Shown here piece by piece: positions 35,333 to 44,908 of a stretch of 64,000 bases of DNA. The translations under genes and the position numbers were made by a program. Where the stretch lies: positions 935,001 through 999,000 of the forward strand of contig NZ_FNSF01000001.1 of NCBI RefSeq assembly GCF_900105455.1, written 5' to 3'. This stretch comes from Tenacibaculum sp. MAR_2009_124 (lineage in GTDB: Bacteria; Bacteroidota; Bacteroidia; Flavobacteriales; Flavobacteriaceae). The notes under the pieces are model-generated. The model ran no database searches and was not told the origin of the DNA. It was given only the letters and a program-made list of their open reading frames with translations. The number at the start of each line of letters is the position of its first letter. Position 1 is the stretch's first letter.

Positions 35333-35515
35333 TTTGTTTGAATGCCGTAACATTTATGTTTTTATTTTAGGTAAGTCCTTGTTTAGTAGTTGTTTGCAGT
35401 TTAACTATAGTTAAAAGCATATTATCTATACTATATCTTATAGTCGACATTATTTTTATTCATATAACAAGACTTATTTTTAAATTAGTAATCGAAACCT
35501 CTAAATTAGTTGGAA

Positions 35516-35797
35516 ATGCTATTAATGGACAAGGAAAAATTATTAATTCTACTTACAAATAAAGAAGTAAACAATTCTTCATTTAAAGGTACACTTATGA
35601 TGTACTTGTCTAGAAATATCTACAATCAAAAAAACAATAATTTAGGTGTAATATCAACTATTTCTGATAGACGAGAAGTAGAAGAAGATCATTTATTAAA
35701 GTCTAGAATTTTACTTGAGCTTAACTTTTTTCCTGTATGGAATAATGCTGTCTTATTACAAGACAAGGAAGAACATTGTTTTCGAGGAAAAGTTTAA
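35516..35797 (+). CDS. Small hypothetical protein
   Basis: 93-95 residues depending on start; ATG 35516 or 35525 preferred over TTG 35510. Charged and helical (NKEVNNSSFKGTLMMYLSRN, REVEEDHLLKSRILLELN), no signal or membrane helix. Not recognised and no operon partner, so weakly supported. Confidence 0.4.
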   Translation: MLLMDKEKLLILLTNKEVNNSSFKGTLMMYLSRNIYNQKNNNLGVISTISDRREVEEDHLLKSRILLELNFFPVWNNAVLLQDKEEHCFRGKV

Positions 35798-35870
35798 ACG
35801 AGTTCAATACTGTAAGTTTAAATTAACAGTATCTCAAAGTAAAATAGGAAGAAGCCATATGTGCAGCCCC

Positions 35871-35907
35871 TAATAATTTGTATGTACCCCATTTTTACAA
35901 ATTATTA
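35871..35907. repeat. Inverted repeat, 12 bp
   Basis: TAATAATTTGTA / TACAAATTATTA with a 13-base spacer containing CCCC. No T run afterwards. Confidence 0.55.
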
Positions 35908-36050
35908 TACTTCTAAAAATTATAATTACTACACATTCTACTACGCATTTTACAAGTCAAATTATCTTGTATTGGATCTAAACATATATTAAGAATCTAT
36001 ATACTTAATATGTTGTAATGATTTGTCGCGCCGATGACAATTAATTTAAA

Positions 36051-36100
36051 ATTATCCCCTAATTTTAATTGAACAAATTTTTAATAACCCCCTAAATAAA
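36051..36100 (+). promoter_or_regulatory. Direct repeat of a CCCCTAA box, possible activator site
   Basis: ATTATCCCCTAATTT and AATAACCCCCTAAAT are direct repeats with the CCCCT cores 33 bases apart (three helical turns). It lies about 240 bases before the metalloprotease start. Confidence 0.35.
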
Positions 36101-36336
36101 GTTACAATATGAAAGAAACACTCCTATTCTAACCGATATTTTATTTTTATAAACTAGCCAGTTTTAAAAAAAAATAGTAGCGAACAGTTTTACCGAGAAT
36201 CATCAAAAAAATCGATGTATTGAATTATGAAAGACAAATGTGTTTTTTCATGATACGTTCTTCTTGTTGTCTAAATTTTAGAGAATAGAAGAATGGTTCC
36301 CAAACATTCTTATTAGAATTAAAATTTTGTCTATAT

Positions 36337-37761
36337 ATGAAAAAGGCAAGAAAGGTAGTGTATACCCTAATTTTAACCTTGTATTGTATGAATCCAAGTA
36401 TAGCACAAGAAAAAATTTCGGATCTACTCAGAACAAATACTCTAGAGCTAAAGGAAGTTGAAAGCTATATGAGAACAAATAACATCATCCCTTTATCATG
36501 TGAGGAAGACCATGCTTATGGCGGTGATGTTGATCATGTTAAGAGAGCAAAAACTTTTGGGTTTTCGACAAAACCAATTGAAGCTGTTTATGTATTTAAT
36601 GTGTATTTCCACATTCTTAATGATAATAATGGTTACAGAGACATTCCAATAACAGAAGAACATATACTTGAAGCGGTATCAATTTTAAATAAATCTTTTA
36701 ATCCATTTAAAATATTCTTTAAATATAAAGGATATGGCCATATTAATAATACTTGGAGATCAGTGGTTTATTTGGGAGGAAATCGAACGTTTAATCAATT
36801 AATAGACTACTCTAAAGGAATTGATAAATACCGTTCAGATAGCTTTAACATATTCATAGCATCGTCTATTAGAAGAAGTCAATACGATCAAACCAGAATT
36901 GCTGGTGTTGCAAATAAACCAGGAATTAATACAGTAATTGATGATGAATACTTGTTAACGTCTACATTTCCTCACGAAATAGGTCATAATTTTAACCTGT
37001 TTCATACGCATCACAATTGGAATAAGAATAACTGCGAATTAGTACGTCGTAATGATTTTGTTGAGGACACTTTGCCTTCAGTACCATATTCTTCTGATGA
37101 TCTTATTGATGGTTGTTCTTCGGAACTGAAAGAAATAAGGAATAAATGCGGAATAGAAATAAGACAGGTGCCTTCTTCAAATTTTATGAGTTCGAATGTT
37201 ATGCCATGTCGTTCCTTAGATAACGCTCTTTTTACTCAAGGTCAAGGAAAAAGAATGAGGTTAAGTATTCATGAGCAAATTTCTCCGATGTATATGGGAA
37301 CTCAAAATTCAGTAGAAAGCTTATATGAGCCATTCAAAGGTAATTACGATAAAGTTGTAGTTGATGATTCTAGTGATTCCGACAATACCAATTTTAAATT
37401 TCAAAAAGGATTTGATTACGAGTTTGTAGATTGTTATGATACGAATGAAGTCGAGGAAAGTTTTTCTAAAGATGAAATACCCAATATCCATCCACCTTAC
37501 ACTGCGATTAAGATATTGCAAATTTCAAGTGAAGAGGCATTCAAATGCCATATTCCAAGGGAAGAACAGGAAGAGGAAAATGAAAGGATAGTAATTAGTT
37601 TCGGAGCAATTATTGGTAATAATTATACAACGCATAAAATCAAATATCAATTTTCTAAAGAAAAGGAGTTTTATAAGCGTATACCTCTAGGGTTTAATCT
37701 AATAAAAACAAAAAATAAATATGGACAAACAGTTCAAAAAATGATATACAAAAGCCAATAA
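36337..37761 (+). CDS. Secreted M43-family (pappalysin-like) zinc metalloprotease
   Basis: 474 residues with a signal peptide (ends IAQ at about 24). Zinc-binding HExxHxxxxxH is at His213, Glu214, His217 and His223 (HEIGHNFNLFH), and a Met-turn (SNVMPCR) follows near residue 288, which defines the M43 metzincin. About 170 further residues after the catalytic domain are not clearly a T9SS tail; the C-terminus (VQKMIYKSQ) lacks the usual GKxxKxxIIK-like motif. The protease may be released into the periplasm or carried by another signal. Upstream region is unusually long. Confidence 0.88.
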   Translation: MKKARKVVYTLILTLYCMNPSIAQEKISDLLRTNTLELKEVESYMRTNNIIPLSCEEDHAYGGDVDHVKRAKTFGFSTKPIEAVYVFNVYFHILNDNNGYRDIPITEEHILEAVSILNKSFNPFKIFFKYKGYGHINNTWRSVVYLGGNRTFNQLIDYSKGIDKYRSDSFNIFIASSIRRSQYDQTRIAGVANKPGINTVIDDEYLLTSTFPHEIGHNFNLFHTHHNWNKNNCELVRRNDFVEDTLPSVPYSSDDLIDGCSSELKEIRNKCGIEIRQVPSSNFMSSNVMPCRSLDNALFTQGQGKRMRLSIHEQISPMYMGTQNSVESLYEPFKGNYDKVVVDDSSDSDNTNFKFQKGFDYEFVDCYDTNEVEESFSKDEIPNIHPPYTAIKILQISSEEAFKCHIPREEQEEENERIVISFGAIIGNNYTTHKIKYQFSKEKEFYKRIPLGFNLIKTKNKYGQTVQKMIYKSQ

Positions 37762-37789
37762 AGGCTTCTTATTTCCCCCCAGATCAACA

Positions 37790-37815
37790 AAAACCGTTAT
37801 TACTTTAACGGTTTT
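37790..37815 (+). terminator. Intrinsic terminator
   Basis: AAAACCGTTA / TAACGGTTTT, loop TTACTT, followed by a T run, after the metalloprotease gene. Confidence 0.85.
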
Positions 37816-37889
37816 TTTTATTGATCTTAATTGTAACATTTGTTACACTTAAACCAGTCAGGTAATGACGTAAATATCTTAAATACTGC

Positions 37890-37897
37890 TATATTTG
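37890..37897 (+). promoter_or_regulatory. Candidate -7 element of glmM
   Basis: TATATTTG 14 bases before the ATG at 37912, implying a very short leader. Confidence 0.45.
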
Positions 37898-37911
37898 TTA
37901 TCTAATAAAAA

Positions 37912-39309
37912 ATGAACATGACATTAATTAAATCTATCTCGGGAATTAGAGGTACAATTGGTGGTAATATTGGTGATAACTTAACTCCTATAGATGCAGT
38001 TAAGTTTGCCGCAGCCTATGGTACATTCATCATAAATGCAAATAAAGAAAAGGAAAATATTAAAATAATTATTGGTAGAGATGCCCGTATTTCAGGAAAA
38101 ATGATCAATAGTTTAGTGGCCAATACCTTAATAGGTTTGGGGATTAACGTAGTTGATTTAGGTTTATCTACCACTCCAACAGTTGAAGTTGCAGTTCCTA
38201 TGGAAAAGGCCGATGGAGGGATTATTTTAACAGCCTCTCATAACCCTAAACAATGGAATGCATTAAAACTTTTAAATGAAAAAGGAGAGTTTATTGATGG
38301 TGAAGATGGGGCAGAAGTACTAAAGTTAGCTGAAAGCAATGATTTACAATTTGCCGAAGTGGATAATTTAGGAGTTTATAAAAAGAAGAAGAATTATATA
38401 AAAAAGCACATCAAGGAAGTATTAAAGCTTGATTTGGTTGATAGAAAAGCTATTAAAAAGGCCAAATTTAAGGTAGTTGTTGATGGAGTAAACTCTACTG
38501 GAGGTATTGCTGTTCCTATGTTATTAAAAGAATTAGGAGTAAAGTGTATCGAATTATATTGTGAACCTAATGGTGAATTTCCTCATAACCCAGAACCTCT
38601 TAAAGAACATTTAACGGATATTTCAAAGTTAGTGGTTAAAAAGAAAGCTGATTTTGGAATTGTAGTAGATCCAGATGTAGATCGTTTGGCTTTGGTATCG
38701 GAAGATGGTTCTATGTTTGGTGAAGAGTATACATTGGTTGCTTGTGCTGATTATGTATTAGGAAAATTAGGTGGAGGAAACACGGTTTCTAATTTGTCTT
38801 CTTCAAGAGCATTAAGAGATGTTACCGAAAAACATGGAGGTACATATACCGCAAGTGCAGTAGGTGAGGTTAATGTTGTTAAAAAAATGAAAGAAACAAA
38901 CACCGTAATTGGTGGTGAAGGAAATGGAGGTATTATTTATCCAGCTTCTCATTATGGACGCGATTCTTTGGTAGGAATAGCATTATTTTTATCTCATTTA
39001 GCAAATAAAAAGATATCGTGCAAAGAATTACGTGATAGTTATCCTAGCTACTTTATGAGTAAGAATAAAATTCAATTAACTCCTCAAATTAATGTAGATG
39101 ATATTTTAAGTAAAATGGCTGCGAAATATGAAAATGAAGAAGTGAACACCATTGATGGAGTGAAAATCGATTTAGAAAATGAATGGGTTCATTTACGAAA
39201 ATCAAATACAGAGCCAATTATAAGAATTTATACAGAGTCTCTTTCTGAAGAAAGCGCCTTTGAATTAGCAAATAGATTTATAAAAGAAATTGAAGAGATA
39301 ATTGCGTAA
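37912..39309 (+). CDS. glmM: Phosphoglucosamine mutase
   Basis: 465 residues; interconverts glucosamine 6- and 1-phosphate for UDP-GlcNAc and peptidoglycan/LPS. Phosphoserine loop TASHNPKQW has the active Ser109; metal loop DPDVDRL near 255; sugar loop GGEGNGG and the C-terminal phosphate loop KSNTEPIIRIY. ATG codons at residues 1 and 3 are both possible. Typical Bacteroidota form with an intact alpha-D-phosphohexomutase architecture. Confidence 0.95.
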   Translation: MNMTLIKSISGIRGTIGGNIGDNLTPIDAVKFAAAYGTFIINANKEKENIKIIIGRDARISGKMINSLVANTLIGLGINVVDLGLSTTPTVEVAVPMEKADGGIILTASHNPKQWNALKLLNEKGEFIDGEDGAEVLKLAESNDLQFAEVDNLGVYKKKKNYIKKHIKEVLKLDLVDRKAIKKAKFKVVVDGVNSTGGIAVPMLLKELGVKCIELYCEPNGEFPHNPEPLKEHLTDISKLVVKKKADFGIVVDPDVDRLALVSEDGSMFGEEYTLVACADYVLGKLGGGNTVSNLSSSRALRDVTEKHGGTYTASAVGEVNVVKKMKETNTVIGGEGNGGIIYPASHYGRDSLVGIALFLSHLANKKISCKELRDSYPSYFMSKNKIQLTPQINVDDILSKMAAKYENEEVNTIDGVKIDLENEWVHLRKSNTEPIIRIYTESLSEESAFELANRFIKEIEEIIA

Positions 39310-39407
39310 TTATTATCATTATAGTTTTTGACGACCCTTCATTTTTAGTTCAATAAGTACGTTTATTGAAAGTAAATTATTAAAATTTAGTTAATAAGGT
39401 TTCAGGC

Positions 39408-40877
39408 ATGGATTTAGAAGCATATTTCGAAAAATACAGAAAAAATATTGTAGGTATTGATCAAACTTTCTCAACACCTTATGGTGAAAAGAAGTTAATT
39501 TATACTGATTGGACGGCAAGTGGAAGGTTGTATAGACCCATTGAAGAAAAACTTTTAAATGAATTCGGTCCTTTTGTCGCAAATACACATACCGAAACAT
39601 CAACTACAGGAGCTGCAATGACACTTGCTTATCATAAAGCCCGAAACATTATTAAACAGCATGTGAATGCTAGTGGAGACGATGTTTTAATAACTGAAGG
39701 TTCAGGAATGACAGGTGTAATTAATAAGTTTCAAAGAATTTTAGGGTTAAAGGTTTCAGAAAACCTTAAAGAGCATACTTCTGTTCCAGATGATAAAAGA
39801 CCTATCGTTTTTGTAAGCCATATGGAACATCATTCAAACCAAACATCTTGGTACGAAACCATTGCTGATGTTGAAGTGGTTCCTTGTAATGAAGAAGGAT
39901 TAATTTGTATTAAAACTTTTGAAGAAGTAGTTAAGAAATATCAGAATAGACCTATAAAAATTGCCTCGGTAATTGCTGGATCAAATGTTACAGGAATTAA
40001 AACTGAATATCATAAAGTAGCTTCATTAATTCATAAATACAATGGTTTGTGTTTTGTTGATTTTGCTTGCTCTGCTCCTTATGTTTCAATAGATATGCAT
40101 CCAGAAAAGGAAGATGAGTACTTAGACGCTATTTTCTTTTCTCCTCACAAGTTTTTAGGAGGACCAGGGAGTTCTGGTGTATTACTGTTTAATAAGAAAT
40201 TATATAAGAATACAATTCCTGATAATCCAGGAGGAGGAACAGTAACCTATACCAATCCTTGGGGAGAGCATGATTATGTTGATGATGTTGAAACCAGAGA
40301 AGATGGAGGTACTCCTGGCTTTTTGCAAGCAATTAAAATAGCATTATCGATTCAGTTAAAAGAAGAGATGGGAGTTGATAAAATGAAAGCAAGGGAAGAT
40401 GAAATTAATATAGAGCTCTTTAATTGTCTTGAAAATATTGAAGGAGTTAAAATATTAGCTCCAAATAATAAAGATAGATTAAGTATTTTTTCATTTTATT
40501 TTGAAAGATATCACTTTAACTTGGTTGTGAAGCTACTCAATGATAAATTTGGTATTCAAACAAGAGGAGGCTGTTCTTGCGCAGGAACTTATGGGCATTT
40601 CTTGTTAAATGTAGATCAATATACTTCTCATAAAATTAAAGATCAGATAAAAGATGGTTGCAGTACAGAAAAACCAGGATGGATTCGTTTATCTGTGCAT
40701 CCAACAACTACTAATGAAGAAATAAGGTATATCTGTAACTCTTTAAATACACTAGGCGAAAATATTGAGGATTGGGCAAAAGATTTTAGATACGACCCTA
40801 TTAAGAATGATTACGTTCATAATCATTCGAAAGAATCAATTGAACAAAAATTGGTGAACGCTTGGTTCGCAATTTAA
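39408..40877 (+). CDS. Class V aminotransferase (cysteine desulfurase-like fold)
   Basis: 489 residues, fold-type I PLP enzyme. PLP lysine in FFSPHKFLGGPGSSG; conserved DWTASGRLYRPI near the N-terminus; Cys-rich GGCSCAGTYGH after residue 380 sits where cysteine desulfurases have their reactive Cys. Such long class V proteins are common in marine Bacteroidota; activity undefined. The next gene, an M14 peptidase, begins 9 bases after its stop. Confidence 0.88.
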   Translation: MDLEAYFEKYRKNIVGIDQTFSTPYGEKKLIYTDWTASGRLYRPIEEKLLNEFGPFVANTHTETSTTGAAMTLAYHKARNIIKQHVNASGDDVLITEGSGMTGVINKFQRILGLKVSENLKEHTSVPDDKRPIVFVSHMEHHSNQTSWYETIADVEVVPCNEEGLICIKTFEEVVKKYQNRPIKIASVIAGSNVTGIKTEYHKVASLIHKYNGLCFVDFACSAPYVSIDMHPEKEDEYLDAIFFSPHKFLGGPGSSGVLLFNKKLYKNTIPDNPGGGTVTYTNPWGEHDYVDDVETREDGGTPGFLQAIKIALSIQLKEEMGVDKMKAREDEINIELFNCLENIEGVKILAPNNKDRLSIFSFYFERYHFNLVVKLLNDKFGIQTRGGCSCAGTYGHFLLNVDQYTSHKIKDQIKDGCSTEKPGWIRLSVHPTTTNEEIRYICNSLNTLGENIEDWAKDFRYDPIKNDYVHNHSKESIEQKLVNAWFAI

Positions 40878-40886
40878 AAAAGAAAC

Positions 40887-41939
40887 ATGAGTATTATTAA
40901 TATAGATTTTCTAGAGCAAGAATACCCGTCAATCAAAGAAAAATCAATAGAAGGTAGGTGGGTTACATTTAAGGATATAAAAGGAGCACTAGACAGACTT
41001 TCTGAAAACTTTGAAAAAAAACAAATTGGAAATTCCGAAGAAGGAATTCCTATTTATAAATTAAAATTAGGCTCAGGTAAGAAAAAAATTCTTATTTGGA
41101 GTCAAATGCATGGAAATGAAAGTACAGGGACAAAAGCAGTTTTTGATTTTTTGAATTTCTTGGTTACTTATAAAAATAATGAAATAGTAAAAACTATTTT
41201 AAAGGAAACTGAAATTCAAATAATTCCAATTTTGAATCCCGATGGTGCATTGGCTTACACCAGAATAAACGCTAACGGTATTGATTTAAATAGAGACGCA
41301 GTCGATTTAAAAGCGAAAGAAAGTAAAATATTACGAAGTGTATTGGATGATTTCAATCCTGAATTTTGTTTTAACCTACATGATCAAAGAACTATTTTTG
41401 GAGTAGAAGGAACAGAGAATCCAGCTACGGTATCTTTCTTAGCTCCTTCAGAAGAAGAAACGAGAAAGGTTACTAAAGGTAGAATTCAAACCATGAATGT
41501 AATTGTAGCTATGAATAACCTTTTACAAGAAGTCATCCCAAATCATGTAGGAAGATATACAGATGAATTTTATCCAACTGCAACCGGTGACAATTTTCAA
41601 AAATTAGGACACAATACGATTTTAATAGAAGCTGGTCATTTTTCTGACGATTATGAGAGAGAAGAGGTTAGAAAATTTAACTTTTATGCTTTAATTCAAG
41701 GAATCTTTCATATATCCTCAACAAATAATTTCGACGAATATAACGAATATTTCGCTATACCTAACAATATCAAGAACTTCTATGACGTAATTCAGCGTTC
41801 AAAAAATAATGAAAAAGATATTGCATATCAGTATGTAGAACGAATTGAAAGTAATAAATTTGCACTCACTTTAGTTAAAGAGAAAGAAGGAGACTTATCA
41901 TCTTATTTAAGTCATAAAGAATTCAATGAAAATGATTGA
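40887..41939 (+). CDS. M14-family zinc carboxypeptidase-like protein
   Basis: 350 residues, no signal peptide. His75 and Glu78 (MHGNEST) bind zinc together with the later His in NLHDQRT; the catalytic Glu is in LIEAGHF. NPDGALAYTRINANGIDLNR is the substrate-binding Asn/Arg region. Cytoplasmic, so likely acts on peptides or amide-linked amino acids imported or produced inside. Paired with the class V aminotransferase and followed by an Lrp-type regulator. Confidence 0.9.
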   Translation: MSIINIDFLEQEYPSIKEKSIEGRWVTFKDIKGALDRLSENFEKKQIGNSEEGIPIYKLKLGSGKKKILIWSQMHGNESTGTKAVFDFLNFLVTYKNNEIVKTILKETEIQIIPILNPDGALAYTRINANGIDLNRDAVDLKAKESKILRSVLDDFNPEFCFNLHDQRTIFGVEGTENPATVSFLAPSEEETRKVTKGRIQTMNVIVAMNNLLQEVIPNHVGRYTDEFYPTATGDNFQKLGHNTILIEAGHFSDDYEREEVRKFNFYALIQGIFHISSTNNFDEYNEYFAIPNNIKNFYDVIQRSKNNEKDIAYQYVERIESNKFALTLVKEKEGDLSSYLSHKEFNEND

Positions 41940-42020
41940 TCTTTGGATTTCTTGTAATTAAAGTATATAAAGTTTGAAAAAAAATCATATTTTAGCAATA
42001 TTACTTGAATAAATACAAAA

Positions 42021-42500
42021 ATGAAAAAATTTGTACTGGATGAGATCGATCATCAAATCTTAGACATTTTAATTGAAAACGCTCGTACACCATTTACTGA
42101 CATTGCAAAGAAATTATTAGTTTCTGCGGGTACAATACATGTAAGAGTAAAAAAAATGGAAGATGAAGGAATCATTGAAGGTTCTACTCTTACCTTAAAC
42201 TATGAAAAAATGGGTTATTCGTTTATAGCTCATGTAGGAGTGTTTTTAGAAAAAACTTCTATGACACAACATGTGTTAGATAACTTAAGGTTAATACCTA
42301 ATGTTACCGTTGCCTACGTTACTGCAGGAAAATATAATATTTTCTGTAAAGTAAGAGCTAAGAATACTAACGATGCTAAGGATATAATCTATCGTATTGA
42401 TGATATTCATGGCGTTAATAGAACGGAAACGATGATATCATTGGAGGAAAGTATCAATGATAAAAAACGTTTAATGCATGCTATTTTCAAAGAGTTTTAA
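42021..42500 (+). CDS. Lrp/AsnC-family transcriptional regulator
   Basis: 159 residues: winged HTH (FVLDEIDHQILDILIENA, FTDIAKKLLVSAGTIHVRV) and RAM ligand domain (YSFIAHVGVFLEK ... NVTVAYVTAGKYNIFCKV). Controls amino-acid metabolism; the class V aminotransferase/M14 pair upstream is the obvious candidate target. Separated from them by 81 bases. Confidence 0.93.
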   Translation: MKKFVLDEIDHQILDILIENARTPFTDIAKKLLVSAGTIHVRVKKMEDEGIIEGSTLTLNYEKMGYSFIAHVGVFLEKTSMTQHVLDNLRLIPNVTVAYVTAGKYNIFCKVRAKNTNDAKDIIYRIDDIHGVNRTETMISLEESINDKKRLMHAIFKEF

Positions 42501-42540
42501 TATCGAATAGACGTAAAATTAAAATCGAAACGAAATCAAA

Positions 42541-42573
42541 AAAGGTTATCTAAATAAATAGGTAACCTTTTTT
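42541..42573 (+). terminator. Intrinsic terminator
   Basis: AAAGGTTA (42541-42548) pairs with TAACCTTT (42563-42570), then a T run; serves the Lrp gene and possibly the convergent RluA gene. Confidence 0.75.
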
Positions 42574-42595
42574 TAATTGAAGTCAAGATGAGTTC

Positions 42596-43297
42596 TTATT
42601 CAGAAATACTCCAATTAAACGTTTGTAATATCGTTTTCCAATCTTCAGGTAAGGAGGTTGATAAGATGAGTTCCTTTTTTAAATAAGGGTGTTGAAATTC
42701 CAAAGTTTTTGCATGTAAAAACAGATTACCACAATTGAAATTTTCTTGATACATTAAATTATGATTTTTATCACCGTATTTAGGATCGCCTATCAGTGGG
42801 TGACTTATTTTATTTGTGTGAATTCTTAATTGATGGAGTCTACCTGTTTTAGGTGTTAATCTTACCAAGCTGTACCTCGAAGTATCATAAGGTTTTACGG
42901 GAATATCCAAAGTAATCTGGTTTACAGCTTCTAGTAAGGTTTCGGCTTCCTTGTATACGTCAGAGTCTCTCCCTTTTACAGGAGAATCAATAATTAACCT
43001 CTCAGGTGCATGACCACGCACAATACCAAAATATCTTTTAATAATAGCATTATCAGTAAAGAGCTTTTGAAAATCTGATACGAATTTTGTTTCTCTAGTC
43101 AGTAAAATTATTCCAGAAGTTTTGCGATCTAATCGATGAACCGGATATAGTTTTTCACCTAGTTGCTCTTGCAGTAATTGTAATAACGATTTTTCATCAA
43201 CAACGTTTCTAGAGTGATGCGCATGGTGGACAACGACATTATTAGGCTTTGACACACAAACGATATATTCATCCTGATATATTATTTCTAAACTCAA
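42596..43297 (-). CDS. RluA-family tRNA/rRNA pseudouridine synthase
   Basis: 233 residues. Catalytic Asp57 in VHRLDRKTSGIILL; the GRLHQLRIH motif follows near residue 180. No S4 domain, so a TruC-like or RluC/D-like short enzyme. The target uridine cannot be predicted. Confidence 0.92.
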   Translation of the reverse strand: MSLEIIYQDEYIVCVSKPNNVVVHHAHHSRNVVDEKSLLQLLQEQLGEKLYPVHRLDRKTSGIILLTRETKFVSDFQKLFTDNAIIKRYFGIVRGHAPERLIIDSPVKGRDSDVYKEAETLLEAVNQITLDIPVKPYDTSRYSLVRLTPKTGRLHQLRIHTNKISHPLIGDPKYGDKNHNLMYQENFNCGNLFLHAKTLEFQHPYLKKELILSTSLPEDWKTILQTFNWSISE

Positions 43298-43317
43298 AAT
43301 TTAAAAAGATTAAAATA

Positions 43318-44520
43318 TTAAACTGTAACGTGTTTTTTTACATATCGTAATAAAAGAAGCGTAATGACTCCACATATTGTAAAGCCAAAAAACAAAGGAA
43401 TTGAGGTTTTATCAACCCAATTACCGATTACGCTAGCAATAGGAACGGCCATAATGGTCGATATGAATCCATTTAAAGCTGCACCAACACCAGCAATATG
43501 ACCGATGGGCTGCATTGCTAAAGCTCTTAAATTTCCAAAAAGAAAACCTATAGCAAAAAACTGAAGTGAAAAGAAACCTACCAATACTTGAACGGGTGGA
43601 TTACTTTTTCCGAAAAATAAAAATATATAAGAAATTGATATAGCAATAAATACAACGGAAAAAAACATAACAAGTTTAAACATTCCAAAGCGCATTACTA
43701 AGGTTCCATTTAAAAAAGTAGCCAAACCAACTGAAATAGCAAGTCCAGCAAAAATAAAAGGAAATTCGTCGACAAGGTTATACTGCTCTTGGAAAATCTG
43801 TTGAGAAGCACTTAAATAAACCATAAAAGACCCCGTAATTAGCCCAGAGACTATAGTAAATATAACGGCTTGTTTATGTTTCATAAACTCTTTAAATCCG
43901 TTAATAAATAGCTTGAATGATAAAGGTGATTTATGGCTTTCTTTTAAAGTTTCTGGTTGTCTTTTCCAGAGCCATATCATGACAAGTATTCCAAAAATAA
44001 GTTGACTATGAAAAATAGACTTCCAACCATATAAGTCTAATAAAATTTTACCAATAGAAGGAGCTATCACGGGAACGAGAATAAAAATAACAACAATAAA
44101 AGACATTATTTTGGCCATATAATTACCACTAAATGTATCTCTAACCATAGCAATACTTATGGTTCTTGGTGCAGATAAACCTATACCTTGGAGTATTCTT
44201 CCTAAAATCATTGTTTCTATATTAGTAGCGGATACGCAAATAAAACTAGCAAATACAAAAAGAATAAAGCCAATATATATAACAGGTTTTCTACCGATGC
44301 TATCCGAAATTGGACCAGCAATTAATTGCCCGAATCCAAGTCCCAAAAAAATCATGGTTACTAAAAGTTGATTGTCTTTAGAGTTTGTGATATTAATTGA
44401 TTTTCCAATGTCTACAAGTGCAGGAAGTAATGCGTCAATTGATAAAGCTACTAATGACATTAATGACGCCATTAAAATAATAAACTCCAGTTTGGACTGA
44501 TTTTTTAAGTTTTGCATCAT
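43318..44520 (-). CDS. Bcr/CflA-type MFS multidrug exporter
   Basis: About 400 residues, 12 membrane helices. MFS signature between TM2 and TM3 (GPISDSIGRKPVIYIGF) and the Bcr/CflA-type QGIGLSAPRTISIAMVRD. The frame extends to a TTG at 44532, but ATG 44520 or 44517 fits better because the putative -7 element (TACCTTTG) lies directly before them. Expected drug or dipeptide efflux. Confidence 0.88.
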   Translation of the reverse strand: MMQNLKNQSKLEFIILMASLMSLVALSIDALLPALVDIGKSINITNSKDNQLLVTMIFLGLGFGQLIAGPISDSIGRKPVIYIGFILFVFASFICVSATNIETMILGRILQGIGLSAPRTISIAMVRDTFSGNYMAKIMSFIVVIFILVPVIAPSIGKILLDLYGWKSIFHSQLIFGILVMIWLWKRQPETLKESHKSPLSFKLFINGFKEFMKHKQAVIFTIVSGLITGSFMVYLSASQQIFQEQYNLVDEFPFIFAGLAISVGLATFLNGTLVMRFGMFKLVMFFSVVFIAISISYIFLFFGKSNPPVQVLVGFFSLQFFAIGFLFGNLRALAMQPIGHIAGVGAALNGFISTIMAVPIASVIGNWVDKTSIPLFFGFTICGVITLLLLRYVKKHVTV

Positions 44521-44522
44521 GC

Positions 44523-44530
44523 AAAGGTAC
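44523..44530 (-). promoter_or_regulatory. Candidate -7 element abutting the MFS start codon
   Basis: TACCTTTG on the minus strand, immediately followed by CATGATG. If used, the transcript starts at or inside the start codon, that is, leaderless. Confidence 0.45.
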
Positions 44531-44778
44531 AATAAGAAACAATAATCTTTTTAAGAGAAGTGAATTTATGATTGAACCTATCTCTATTTTTTACTTTTGA
44601 CAGAGCTTGGACTAAAGTTTATTCAGATAATACAATTTGTGATTTTAATTTGTAAATGGTTTAAGACACTTTTTTAAATTCATAGTAAAGTTACAGGTAA
44701 AAAAGTAGCATCATATGGTGAATTAATTCTGGTTATTAGGAAATAGGAAAATCCAAGAGAAGTTTATTAATTAAAAGT

Positions 44779-44835
44779 GGTGCTATTAGTAAAATTAGAA
44801 GGGTGTTAGGGTATGGCTAATAGCACCTTTATTTA
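44779..44835 (+). repeat. Long-loop hairpin with T-rich tail
   Basis: 11 bp perfect stem, 27-base loop containing AGGGTGTTAGGGTA. The tail is TTTATTTAATT. Could be an attenuator or a small RNA terminator. Confidence 0.45.
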
Positions 44836-44895
44836 ATTAATCAAGAGTTAAACAAATAAAAATAGAAATACCCTACCATTTTTTTTAAAAAATAT

Positions 44896-44903
44896 TAAGT
44901 TTG
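44896..44903 (+). promoter_or_regulatory. Candidate -7 element of fecI-like sigma gene
   Basis: TAAGTTTG with the ATG at 44909 only five bases on; again suggests a leaderless transcript. Confidence 0.4.
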
Positions 44904-44908
44904 CTGTA

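Larger units (their letters stand above)
35798..36336. other. 539-base non-coding region before the M43 metalloprotease
   Basis: Very AT-rich, no ORF of use. Contains a perfect 12 bp inverted repeat at 35871-35882/35896-35907 and two direct copies of a CCCCTAA-type box at 36056-36060 and 36089-36093. Confidence 0.5.
44533..44908. other. 376-base intergenic region before fecI
   Basis: No ORF. Contains a perfect 11 bp inverted repeat GGTGCTATTAG (44779-44789) / CTAATAGCACC (44817-44827) with a 27-base loop and TTTATTT afterwards, which may be a terminator-like or leader structure. Confidence 0.5.

Noticed and set aside
31886..35803. Shared 13-mer AGTTTAAACGAGT at 31885-31897 and about 35791-35803, possible element ends
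   Set aside because: In AT-rich sequence of this length dozens of 13-mer matches are expected by chance; no transposase or target duplication is present.
37762..37789. AAAGCC...GGCTT short hairpin after the M43 gene as a second terminator
   Set aside because: Stem of only about five pairs and no T run; the following hairpin at 37790 is the convincing terminator.
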